From: Saprospirales bacterium
Lineage (GTDB): Bacteria > Bacteroidota > Bacteroidia > Chitinophagales > Saprospiraceae
Assembly: GCA_016719895.1 (NCBI GenBank)
Contig: JADJYG010000010.1
Span: forward strand, 1 to 64,000
Direction of reading: 5' to 3'
Length of the DNA: 64,000 bases
How positions within the stretch are numbered: the stretch's first letter is position 1; each line of letters starts with the position of its first letter. This document shows, one piece after another, positions 7,034-14,729 of this stretch. The position numbers and the translations under genes were made by a program. The notes beneath the pieces are model-generated. The model saw only the letters and a list, made by a program, of their open reading frames with translations. It did no database searches and was not told where the DNA came from.

Positions 7034-8425
7034 ATGAAAAAACATCTCCTATTGGGCCTCCTCTGGCTTCCGCTAGCCCTGCTTGCCCAAACTGAAGTCC
7101 GGCGCACCTTCCCCATTTCCAGCATTCAGGACGAAGGTAGCGCCGTTTTCAAAACTCCTTACGGTTATGCTGTTTTCGGCCTGAGCCGGCAATCCGGCGC
7201 CGGCGCTGCCGCCATTTTTGATATTTTTATGCTACGCCTGGATGGCGAGGGCCAACAGATCGAACTGTTGAAAATAGGCGGCGCTACAACATCCGAAAGT
7301 ATCGGGCGCAGCGTGGTACAGCTGCCCGACGGGGGCTGGTTGCTGGCCGGTGGACTCGGCAACAACGGACCGGGCGATAAGGGTTACCTGATCCGCCTGA
7401 ATGCCGGCGGAGCCGTGTTGTGGACAAAAACATTCCCCGGCTTGGGCGCTTTTACGGATATCGCCGCCTTGCCCGCCGGTGGGTTTATTGCCGCAGCGAC
7501 AAACGGCGCGGTGATGCGGCTGAATACTTCCGGCGAGGAACTCTGGAAAAATACTACCCTCGGGGCAAAGGTCACCCGTGTGGTGACGAACGAATCGGGC
7601 GGCCGCTGTTTTGTGCTCAGCAATAACCGGATCGCAAAGATCAGCGCCCTGACCGGGCAAACAATTTGGGTGAAGGCCATTACCCCGCCGCCGCTTTTAT
7701 CCGACAGTGCCAATACCTCCCTGGTAGTCACCGACCTGATCTCCGCCGGCCGCGACCGGCTGGCGGTAGCCGGATATGTCCTGCTCGACCAAATTACCCA
7801 GCTGTATTCCGGCTATTACGCCGGCTTGTTTACGGAGTCCGGCGAACCGCTTTGGCAGCGGTATTATTATGCCACGGACGCCGGTTGGGACACCAACGAA
7901 GGCTATTCCATCTTTTATATGCCCAACAGCGGTCATTTTTTGCTGGCCGGCACCCTTGCTGGCAAGGCTGTGGTCAACCGGCTGGATGCGCACGGCGCCA
8001 GTATCGATTCCATGGCTGTAAACCTGCCCGGCTATGCCGTGCGGCCGGTAATTCGAAAATTTGGCGAATACTACGTGGCTACCGGCGGCACCCTGGAAGG
8101 CTTTCAAAACCTCAACACCTTTTTTTACCGCTCTGCCGGCAATTTCCTGCGCAGCGGCCAAGCCGGCTCCTCCCCATCCCCAAGGGCCAGGATTTACCCC
8201 AACCCCGTTGCGGACCACCTGACGGTCGATTTGTTTTGCGCGGAAGCGTTCCGGCTGGACTTCCGGGTAATCGATTCTCGTGGGCGTACGCTCACTACGT
8301 ATCAGGCGGCGGTGCGGCCCGGCCGCAACCAGGTAGCCATACCCCTCGCCGCACTGCCCGGCGGGGCGTACCGGCTGGTGTGGTATGATACCGAACCGCG
8401 GTCGCTGGGCTTTGTAAAAAACTGA
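7034..8425 (+). CDS. Type IX-secreted beta-propeller protein
   Basis: A 463-residue protein with signal peptide (MKKHLLLGLLWLPLALLAQ), a central region of repeated strands with GG...LL.G patterns as in PQQ/kelch-like propellers (for example LPDGGWLLAGG and FTDIAALPAGGFIAAA), and a C-terminal type A sorting domain (ARIYPNPVADHLTVDL through LPGGAYRLVWYD). The sorting domain sends it through the type IX secretion system to the surface or medium. No catalytic motif is seen. I chose ATG 7034 because the signal peptide starts there; the frame is open back to 6899. It is preceded by a -7 element and divergent from the BNR lipoprotein. Confidence 0.85.
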   Translation: MKKHLLLGLLWLPLALLAQTEVRRTFPISSIQDEGSAVFKTPYGYAVFGLSRQSGAGAAAIFDIFMLRLDGEGQQIELLKIGGATTSESIGRSVVQLPDGGWLLAGGLGNNGPGDKGYLIRLNAGGAVLWTKTFPGLGAFTDIAALPAGGFIAAATNGAVMRLNTSGEELWKNTTLGAKVTRVVTNESGGRCFVLSNNRIAKISALTGQTIWVKAITPPPLLSDSANTSLVVTDLISAGRDRLAVAGYVLLDQITQLYSGYYAGLFTESGEPLWQRYYYATDAGWDTNEGYSIFYMPNSGHFLLAGTLAGKAVVNRLDAHGASIDSMAVNLPGYAVRPVIRKFGEYYVATGGTLEGFQNLNTFFYRSAGNFLRSGQAGSSPSPRARIYPNPVADHLTVDLFCAEAFRLDFRVIDSRGRTLTTYQAAVRPGRNQVAIPLAALPGGAYRLVWYDTEPRSLGFVKN

Positions 8426-8455
8426 GAACGGTACCGGTCGCCCGCGGCAACGTCA

Positions 8456-8752
8456 CTATGGGGCATCCAGTACCCGCACCGACCAGGCTTCCGCTTTTGC
8501 TGCGAGCAGCGCTTTGGTTTTGGCCCAGGTGGATTGAAAAAGTGCGGACTGCCGGTAGGCTTCCAGGTCGGCGGGCGAATCCCAATAACTCAGGGTAAAA
8601 AGTACATCGGGTTGCTCCAGGTATTGCAGCAGTTCCATGTGGCGGCAACCCGGGAAGGCCCGGATGAGGGCTTTGCTGGGTTCGAATACATCCTGCAAAA
8701 ACGTACCGGTCGCCCCGGCGCGGAACGTCATTTTGACGATGCGTTTGATCAT
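8456..8752 (-). CDS. Antibiotic biosynthesis monooxygenase (ABM) domain protein
   Basis: A single ABM-type ferredoxin-like fold of 98 residues: MIKRIVKMTF, then FEPSKALIRAFPGCRHMELL and FTLSYWDSPADLEAYRQSALF. These small proteins are heme-degrading or quinone-forming monooxygenases, or have unknown roles; the residues are too general to choose. The start MIKRIV (8752) is preferred over the ATG at 8773, which would add MLLNARI. The upstream gene (PaiB) ends 21 bases away on the same strand, so the two probably form an operon. Confidence 0.8.
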   Translation of the reverse strand: MIKRIVKMTFRAGATGTFLQDVFEPSKALIRAFPGCRHMELLQYLEQPDVLFTLSYWDSPADLEAYRQSALFQSTWAKTKALLAAKAEAWSVRVLDAP

Positions 8753-8773
8753 GATTCTCGCGTTTAACAACAT

Positions 8774-9406
8774 TCAGATGTTCCGGCTTCCGCCGGCGTA
8801 TTTTTCCCGCATCAGCGCGGCCATCTCGCGGTGACTTTCGTGGGCGGAGGCTTCCAGGCCTTCCAGCACCTGACGGATTTCTTTGTCCGTGCGGTTTTGG
8901 CTCATTTTTTCTTTGCCTTCCAGACGCGTAATTTCCATCTCGAAGGCCACCAGGCCCTTTGCCAGGCTGGTCTTATAATCCTCCGGAAGCTGGTCCCACT
9001 GCGCCAGGTATTCCGGCTCGGAGGCGCGAATAAGTTTTTCCAATTGCGCGAAAACAGCCGCTTCCGATTCTATCCGGATTGGCTGGCCGCAGGCATGCAC
9101 GGCGGCGTAGTTCCAGGTCGGCACGCTCATCGCGGCGTCGTACCACCGCGGCGAAATGTATGCGTGCGGCCCCTGAAAGATCACCAGCGCCTCGCCCTGG
9201 CCGAAATGCTGCCACTGCGGGTTGGCGCGGGCCATGTGCGCCGCCAGCCAGAGGGCGCCCCGGCGCTCTTCCAGCATAAACGGCAAATGGGTGGCCGTGG
9301 GCGCCGCGCCGGGCGCTGCCGTCACCAGCGTGGCAAAGGAGTACCGTTGCATAAAAGCCAGTATGGCCGTTCGGTCTTCCGGTTCGAAATGTTTGGGTGT
9401 GTACAT
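8774..9406 (-). CDS. PaiB-like FMN-binding regulator
   Basis: Full-length (210 residues) member of the PaiB family: it begins MYTPKHFEPEDR, has PTATHLPFMLEE and LWLAAHMARANPQW, and the signature YISPRWYDAAMSVPTWNYAAVHACG. PaiB in Bacillus was described as a negative regulator of sporulation and protease genes and has a flavin-reductase-like split barrel; the biochemical role is not settled. It is the first gene of a two-gene unit with the ABM protein. Confidence 0.9.
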   Translation of the reverse strand: MYTPKHFEPEDRTAILAFMQRYSFATLVTAAPGAAPTATHLPFMLEERRGALWLAAHMARANPQWQHFGQGEALVIFQGPHAYISPRWYDAAMSVPTWNYAAVHACGQPIRIESEAAVFAQLEKLIRASEPEYLAQWDQLPEDYKTSLAKGLVAFEMEITRLEGKEKMSQNRTDKEIRQVLEGLEASAHESHREMAALMREKYAGGSRNI

Positions 9407-9456
9407 GGGTTAAATATCAGTCAATCCCCTCAAAGGTCAGTCAGGTTTGCCACTTA

Positions 9457-9613
9457 GGAACGATGAAAGAATAACTTCCCGATTTGATGCCATTCTTTTG
9501 CCGCCATCCGTCCCATCTTTTTCGTTAAATAGCGCTGCTATTCGCCTCAAAAGATAGTTGGCTGACGCCAAAATAATTGGCCTGAAATCGCGAACTTATT
9601 CTTTCATCGTTCC
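9457..9613. mobile_element. Palindromic MITE-like element, copy 1 (157 bp, TTA duplication)
   Basis: The ends GGAACGATGAAAGAATAA and its exact complement at 9596-9613 are perfect for 18 bases, and the arms stay similar for about 47 bases inward. TTA flanks it at 9454-9456 and 9614-9616. There is no coding frame. A second copy with the same GGAACG ends, similar length and the same flanking triplet is at 62331. Three-base TNA duplications are typical of the IS1031 group of the IS5 family, which may supply the transposase (inference). Confidence 0.72.
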
Positions 9614-9772
9614 TTATTGCGCGATACGTATGCTGGAATTTGCGTTTTTTCAGGCGGCCCGGGCGGCGTGAAATGGGACATTGCTCAGATTCCGCTGTAT
9701 TCTGTTGGTCACCCCGAATACCAGGCGCACCTTTGCATCACCGGCCGGGCGCGTATTTAGAACGGTTAAAAA

Positions 9773-9817
9773 ATGCGCTCCACCCGGCAACACAGTTTGT
9801 CCGGGTTTTGTTTTTAA
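9773..9817 (+). promoter_or_regulatory. Possible leader peptide with overlapping terminator hairpin before DAHP synthase
   Basis: A 14-codon frame (MRSTRQHSLSGFCF, stop 9815-9817) overlaps a hairpin in which cccgg at 9783-9787 pairs with ccggg at 9801-9805, followed by ttttgttttt. The peptide ends Phe-Cys-Phe and sits 63 bases before the aromatic-pathway gene at 9881. This resembles a translation-coupled attenuator. The stem is short and only two Phe codons are present, so it may also be a chance terminator. Confidence 0.3.
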
Positions 9818-9880
9818 AAACAATTGAAAAACATTTACCCTTCCATTGACCTTATTCATCTCATTGACCACATTAAAAAA

Positions 9881-10987
9881 ATGACCTTCCAGCCTGTTTT
9901 TGATCTGAAACGCCCCATCCTGATCGCCGGACCTTGTTCGGCCGAAACGGAAGAGCAGGTATTGACCGCTGCCGCTGGCCTGAAAGACCAGGGCGTCGAC
10001 TTGTTGCGCGCGGGCATCTGGAAACCGCGTACGCGTCCGGGCGCGTTCGAGGGTGTCGGAACGCCGGGGCTGAAATGGCTCAAGCGGGTAAAAGAAGAGA
10101 CCGGGCTGGCCGTCACGACGGAAGTAGCGAATGCCCAGCATGCCTACGAATGCCTCAAATACGGGATCGACGTTTTTTGGATTGGCGCCCGAACCACGGT
10201 CAATCCGTTTTCGGTGCAGGAGATCGCCGACGCGCTCGAGGGCACCGATATTCCGGTGTTGGTGAAAAATCCGGTCAATCCCGACTACAAACTTTGGGTG
10301 GGCGCCCTCGAGCGTTTGCACAAAGCCGGCTTGCGCCGAATTGCGGCCATCCACCGCGGCTTTTCGAGTTATGGCGACTCCAAATACCGCAACCTGCCCC
10401 GCTGGCAAATGGCCATTGACCTGATGCAGGAATTTCCGGGCCTGGAGGTGATTTGCGACGTCAGCCATATTTGCGGCCGCCGCGATATCCTGGCCGAAAC
10501 AGCCCAAAAAGCATACGACCTCAATTTCGACGGCCTCATGGTGGAAGTGCACCCCGACCCCGACAAGGCCTGGAGCGACACCGCCCAGCAGATCACGCCG
10601 GCGCAATACGGCGATATGATGCGTACGCTGGTACGCCGCGCCGTGACCACCGACGACCCCGATTTCCTGGCCCGCATGGAAAACTGCCGCAGTGAAATTG
10701 ATGCCCTCGACGAAGAGCTCATTCACCTCATTGCGCAGCGCATGCAGCTGGTCCGGGAAATCGGGGCGATCAAAAAGGACAAAAATGTGGCGGTGCTTCA
10801 GCCCGAGCGCTTCCGGGCGCTTCGCGAAGCCCTGCAACGCCGGGGTGAAAAAAACGAGCTCAGCCCCGAGTTCATTTCGCTATTCCTGGAGGCTGTCCAC
10901 CAGGAGAGCATCAACCAGCAGGAGCAAATTATCAATGCCAATACGGCCGGGCAGCCGGCGCCGAGCGATTTGTGGCTCAATGACTGA
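9881..10987 (+). CDS. 3-deoxy-7-phosphoheptulonate synthase fused to chorismate mutase
   Basis: The N-terminal 260 residues are a DAHP synthase of the AroG/KDO8P-like (I-beta) type: PILIAGPCSAETEEQVL, LRAGIWKPRTRPGAFEG, GARTTVNPFSVQEIAD, AAIHRGFSS and DVSHICGRRD. It joins phosphoenolpyruvate and erythrose 4-phosphate as the first step of aromatic amino acid synthesis. The C-terminal 90 residues are an AroQ-type chorismate mutase (MENCRSEIDALDEELIHLIA, then MQLVREIGAIKK), which probably also makes the enzyme sensitive to prephenate or chorismate. ATG 9881 is preferred over the TTG at 9824. The gene stands alone and a possible attenuator precedes it. Confidence 0.95.
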   Translation: MTFQPVFDLKRPILIAGPCSAETEEQVLTAAAGLKDQGVDLLRAGIWKPRTRPGAFEGVGTPGLKWLKRVKEETGLAVTTEVANAQHAYECLKYGIDVFWIGARTTVNPFSVQEIADALEGTDIPVLVKNPVNPDYKLWVGALERLHKAGLRRIAAIHRGFSSYGDSKYRNLPRWQMAIDLMQEFPGLEVICDVSHICGRRDILAETAQKAYDLNFDGLMVEVHPDPDKAWSDTAQQITPAQYGDMMRTLVRRAVTTDDPDFLARMENCRSEIDALDEELIHLIAQRMQLVREIGAIKKDKNVAVLQPERFRALREALQRRGEKNELSPEFISLFLEAVHQESINQQEQIINANTAGQPAPSDLWLND

Positions 10988-11872
10988 TCATTCGCGAATC
11001 CGGCGCAGGTAGGTCGTTTGAAACAAGCCTGTTTCTGCCAGCAGACGGGCCAGCGCCTCGTCGGTGGGGTCAATTTCATAGCGGTTTTGCTCCACTTTAT
11101 TAAATGGTGTGATGGCATTGAAATATGCGGACCGGCGCTGGAAATCGTCGGTGTTGGCCAGGTTCGAAACTTTTACCACCAGCCGGTCTTCCGACGGTTG
11201 TTCGACGTACAGCAAGGACCATTTACCGCCTTCTTTTTCCTGTGTATTAAAATACCAGCCTCCCGCGTGCTGACGGGCCACCAGGCGGGTCGCTTTGCTG
11301 GAAAGCGTATCGGCGCCCGGCAGCCATTCCGACACCGGCGCCGCAGGTTCTTCCTGTTCATACTGCGTTTGAAGGCCGGCCTCCAGGTCATACAATTGGA
11401 ACGGCGCTACGGTTTGAGGCAAAATATACCATTCGCCCTGCCGGATGAGCGCCACGTATTGTTGCTCCACCTGGCCGCCGCTTTCCGAACGCATGGTATA
11501 CAGGATCAGGCTGCCCAACAGCTGAAAGTCGATCAGTTTACCCTCTTTTTTCTGTACCTCCAGCGCGGCGCGCAACTGATCCAGGTTGTTTTCGTGCAGG
11601 CGCCATTCCTGCGAAACGAGCAGCCGTGTGCCGCTCAGCAGTTCCAGCCGAAAACATTGTTGAAAAATTTGCTCCAGTTCGGATACTGCTTCTGCCGGAC
11701 CGGGTTCGGAAACATACAAACCGGCCCACTCCGCCGGGATGCCGCGCACCGGGGCGCCGCTTTGCGGCACCGGTCTTTCAAAATAGACATTGGTACAGGA
11801 CACAGCCACGAGGGCCAACACCAGGGGAAGCCCCTGCAGACAACGGTTGAACATTTTCAAAGCGTTTGGCAT
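10988..11872 (-). CDS. Lipoprotein of unknown function
   Basis: A 294-residue protein whose signal (LVLALVAVSCTNVYF) has a lipobox Cys at about residue 26. The mature part contains short alternating strands and helices; no domain is recognised. An internal methionine at residue 7 could also be the start. It ends directly next to the stop of the DAHP synthase on the opposite strand. The only handle is its predicted location in the inner or outer membrane leaflet. Confidence 0.75.
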   Translation of the reverse strand: MPNALKMFNRCLQGLPLVLALVAVSCTNVYFERPVPQSGAPVRGIPAEWAGLYVSEPGPAEAVSELEQIFQQCFRLELLSGTRLLVSQEWRLHENNLDQLRAALEVQKKEGKLIDFQLLGSLILYTMRSESGGQVEQQYVALIRQGEWYILPQTVAPFQLYDLEAGLQTQYEQEEPAAPVSEWLPGADTLSSKATRLVARQHAGGWYFNTQEKEGGKWSLLYVEQPSEDRLVVKVSNLANTDDFQRRSAYFNAITPFNKVEQNRYEIDPTDEALARLLAETGLFQTTYLRRIRE

Positions 11873-11981
11873 AGCAAAATCATTTTAGTTAAGAAACGTT
11901 AAATATTTCTTAAAATTATGTTAAAATAAATAAAAAAATGCCTAATTATAAAAAATAGCATGCAAAATTTAGTTCCTTGTA

Positions 11982-12012
11982 TTGCATAATACTTTATTAC
12001 ACCGTATGTTTG
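11982..12012 (+). promoter_or_regulatory. Promoter of the padR-pspC operon
   Basis: TTG at 11982-11984 and TATGTTTG at 12005-12012 are separated by exactly 20 bases, a close match to the Bacteroidota consensus. The PadR ATG lies 64 bases downstream. The region around it is very AT-rich. Confidence 0.65.
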
Positions 12013-12076
12013 TGCCATCAAATAATCGGCAATACAAGACACTGCCGGTTCGAGGCAACAACTAAAAAGCAAAAAC

Positions 12077-12490
12077 ATGGATTTAGAAAATGCCAAAGCA
12101 CAAATGCGCAAGGGGGTGCTGGAGATGTGCGTGCTGGCGGTAATTGCCGGGCGGGAGACCTACCCACCGGAGATTATCGGCAAACTGGAGGGTACCAATG
12201 TGCTGGTGAAGGAAGGTACGCTGTACCCACTGCTCATCCGGTTAAAAAATGACGGATTGGTGGACTACATCTGGCGCGAAGGCGTGAAAGGCCCGCCCCG
12301 CAAGTATTTCACCATTACGGAGAATGGCAGAAAGTTTCTGGAAGAACTGACAGACAGCTGGAAAGAGTTGGTCCAGGCCGTTAATCAGACCATAGAACAC
12401 AATGCCTCGACCGACGTCGGCGAAGCCTTCTCCACCGACCCCGGCGCGCCCCGGCCGCTGCACATCGAACCGCTTCCCCCCGACGCCTGA
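12077..12490 (+). CDS. PadR-family transcription regulator
   Basis: A winged-helix PadR protein of 137 residues: LEMCVLAVIAGRETYPPEIIGKL, the wing LVKEGTLYPLLIRLKNDGLV and PPRKYFTITENGRKFLEEL. PadR-type regulators generally repress their own operon. In Bacteroidota a PadR gene is commonly followed by a PspC-domain membrane protein, as here (12576). The C-terminal tail of about 30 residues is Pro-rich and not conserved. The regulator presumably controls the PspC gene through the promoter at 11982. Confidence 0.92.
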   Translation: MDLENAKAQMRKGVLEMCVLAVIAGRETYPPEIIGKLEGTNVLVKEGTLYPLLIRLKNDGLVDYIWREGVKGPPRKYFTITENGRKFLEELTDSWKELVQAVNQTIEHNASTDVGEAFSTDPGAPRPLHIEPLPPDA

Positions 12491-12575
12491 GCGGCCAGCT
12501 CTTCCCCACTCTATCCGGACTAATGAACGCAAAAACACCCAAAAGCCCGCACTTTTTCTCAACCAACTTCAAACA

Positions 12576-14705
12576 ATGAATAAGATACTGAATATCAATC
12601 TTGGCGGATACGCGCTCACCATAGATGATGATGCTTATGAATACATATCGGCATACCTGGACAGCATCCGGCGCCGGTTCAGCGAAAGTGAAGGCCGCGA
12701 CGAGATCATGCACGACATCGAATCCAGGCTGGGCGAGCTGATCTCCACGCATTTAGGCAACCGCACCATCGTCATGCTGCCCGACGTGGAGGCCGCCATC
12801 GAAGTGATGGGCAAACCCGAAGATTTTGGCGGCGAACCGGTGGAGAAACCGGGGGCCGACAAAGCCGGGAAACGGCCCTTCCGGGCGGGCAAAAAACTCT
12901 ACCGCGACGAAGAAGACGCTGTGATCGGCGGGGTTTGTTCCGGTATGGCGGCTTACTTCGGCATGCAGGAACCCATCTGGATGCGCCTGATCTTCGTGCT
13001 GCTGGCCCTGATCTCGTTCGGCTTCTGGGTTCCCGCTTATATTCTTCTATGGATTCTGGTACCCCCGGCCCGTACTGCCGCCGATCGCCTCGCTATGCGG
13101 GGCGAAACGGCTAATGTAGAAAACATTGCCCGCGAGATCGAGCAGGGATTCGAGCGCGTTTCCCGGAAAGTAAATGAATTTGGCAGCCACGCCACGAGCA
13201 GCCACGCCGGCCGCACCACCGCCTCGGTTGCCAGCGGCTGCCTGTCGGTCATTGGCAAATTGTTTTTGGGCTTCTTTATCTTGATTGCCATCTCGATGGT
13301 GCTCGGTTTGGGCACGGCATGGGTAGCCAGTATTCTGGCCTTCTTTACCGCGCAGCCGTATATCTCCTTCGTGACGCCGTTGTCAACAGGAGCCACGTAT
13401 CTCGGTTTTTTCAATGCGTTTTTTGTACTGGGTATTCCGATTGTCGGTCTGGTCCTGTGGCTGGGACGCACCATTTTCCGGCTCAAATCGCCGGCCTGGC
13501 TCAGCTCCGGCCTGGGTGTGTTCTGGGTACTGAACTTTCTTTCCCTCGTATTCCTGGGAGGCTGGACCATTTCCGGCTACCGCCAGTCGGGGTCGGTAAC
13601 CAAAAACCTGGATATCTCGGGCATCCGGTCCGATACCTTGCGCGTGCAATGGGCCGGCCGGACCGTTTCGGACGCTGACGACACCTGGTTTTACGACGGC
13701 GAAGAGGTCTGGATCGGGAATAAACGTATGGAACTGAACGGCCTGGTCGAAATTCGCGTGCGCCCCAGCACCTCGGGGCGTTTTGAATGCAGCCAAACGG
13801 TGCGCTCCCGCGGTTCTTCGAACGAAGACGCGATTGAAAACGCCAGCCATACCAATTTTGAAGTTACCACCAGCGGCAACAACACCCTTTTAGTACCCTC
13901 GGGTTATCAAATTCCCGAAGGGAAAAAATGGCGCGTACAGGAAGTGCGGCTCACCATCGGGGTGCCCGAAGGAAAATCGATATCGTTTGGCGACGTGATC
14001 AACCGCAAAGTGGAAAACGCGGAATACGCCGACCCCAATAATGACTACTACATATCCGACTACCCCGACCGGGTGTTTCGCATGACCAGTCGCGGGCTGG
14101 TATGCAGTGATTGCCCGGCATTTGGCGATAGCAATTACCGCGGCGGGCGATACTACGAGAAGTTCACCCTGGAAGGAAATTTTGAAACCGAGATCATCGA
14201 AGCCGACGACTTCAGCATCGAGTTTGAGGGGGCACAGGAAGCGCGGGACGCCGTGGAAACCATCCGTTCGGGCGAGAACCTTACGCTTACCACCCGTGGA
14301 AAAACCATCAGCGGCCCTTTGCGCTGCATCATCAAAGCGCCTGTGTTTACGTCGCTCGTCGCAGACAACACCGGCAATGTAACTATCCGCGGATTTGACG
14401 AAGGCCGCTCGACAATCACGGCGAAAGGGCCCGTACGCATCCGGGGGTTCTTCGATTCCCGGGAACTCGATCTGACGCTTTCGGGCAAATGCAACATCGA
14501 GCTCATTGGTAACGGCAACGAGCTGAACGCCACCCTCACCGATGGCGCCGAACTGGAAGCCTCCGGCTGGCGAACCGACCAGGCCGAAATATTTGCCTCC
14601 GATGGCTCCCGCGCCCGGATAAATGCCAATTCTTCCGCTGTTATCCGGTCGGATGCTACCAGCAACGTGAAAGTGGACGGAACGGCGAATGTGGAGCGGC
14701 AGTAA
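12576..14705 (+). CDS. PspC-domain membrane protein with C-terminal GIN/DUF2807-like adhesin head
   Basis: A 709-residue protein. Residues 1-100 form the cytosolic domain typical of Bacteroidota PspC proteins (MNKILNINLGGYALTIDDDA). A PspC domain follows (KLYRDEEDAVIGGVCSGMAA, then ILLWILVPPA) with a membrane hairpin, then three or more hydrophobic helices at about 225-345. The C-terminal 200 residues are a right-handed helix-like repeat (FEGAQEARDAVETIRSG, VRIRGFFDSRELDLTLSG) similar to the head GIN domain. PspC in other bacteria senses envelope stress. The protein likely couples an outside domain to cytosolic signalling together with PadR. Start ATG 12576; 85 bases separate it from padR. 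Confidence 0.85.
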   Translation: MNKILNINLGGYALTIDDDAYEYISAYLDSIRRRFSESEGRDEIMHDIESRLGELISTHLGNRTIVMLPDVEAAIEVMGKPEDFGGEPVEKPGADKAGKRPFRAGKKLYRDEEDAVIGGVCSGMAAYFGMQEPIWMRLIFVLLALISFGFWVPAYILLWILVPPARTAADRLAMRGETANVENIAREIEQGFERVSRKVNEFGSHATSSHAGRTTASVASGCLSVIGKLFLGFFILIAISMVLGLGTAWVASILAFFTAQPYISFVTPLSTGATYLGFFNAFFVLGIPIVGLVLWLGRTIFRLKSPAWLSSGLGVFWVLNFLSLVFLGGWTISGYRQSGSVTKNLDISGIRSDTLRVQWAGRTVSDADDTWFYDGEEVWIGNKRMELNGLVEIRVRPSTSGRFECSQTVRSRGSSNEDAIENASHTNFEVTTSGNNTLLVPSGYQIPEGKKWRVQEVRLTIGVPEGKSISFGDVINRKVENAEYADPNNDYYISDYPDRVFRMTSRGLVCSDCPAFGDSNYRGGRYYEKFTLEGNFETEIIEADDFSIEFEGAQEARDAVETIRSGENLTLTTRGKTISGPLRCIIKAPVFTSLVADNTGNVTIRGFDEGRSTITAKGPVRIRGFFDSRELDLTLSGKCNIELIGNGNELNATLTDGAELEASGWRTDQAEIFASDGSRARINANSSAVIRSDATSNVKVDGTANVERQ

Positions 14706-14729
14706 CCGTGGCAACCCCTGTCGCCACGG
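14706..14729. terminator. Hairpin between convergent genes
   Basis: ccgtggc at 14706-14712 pairs with gccacgg at 14723-14729 directly after the PspC stop and before the stop of the O-antigen ligase gene. No T run is present, so termination is likely but weak. Confidence 0.4.
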
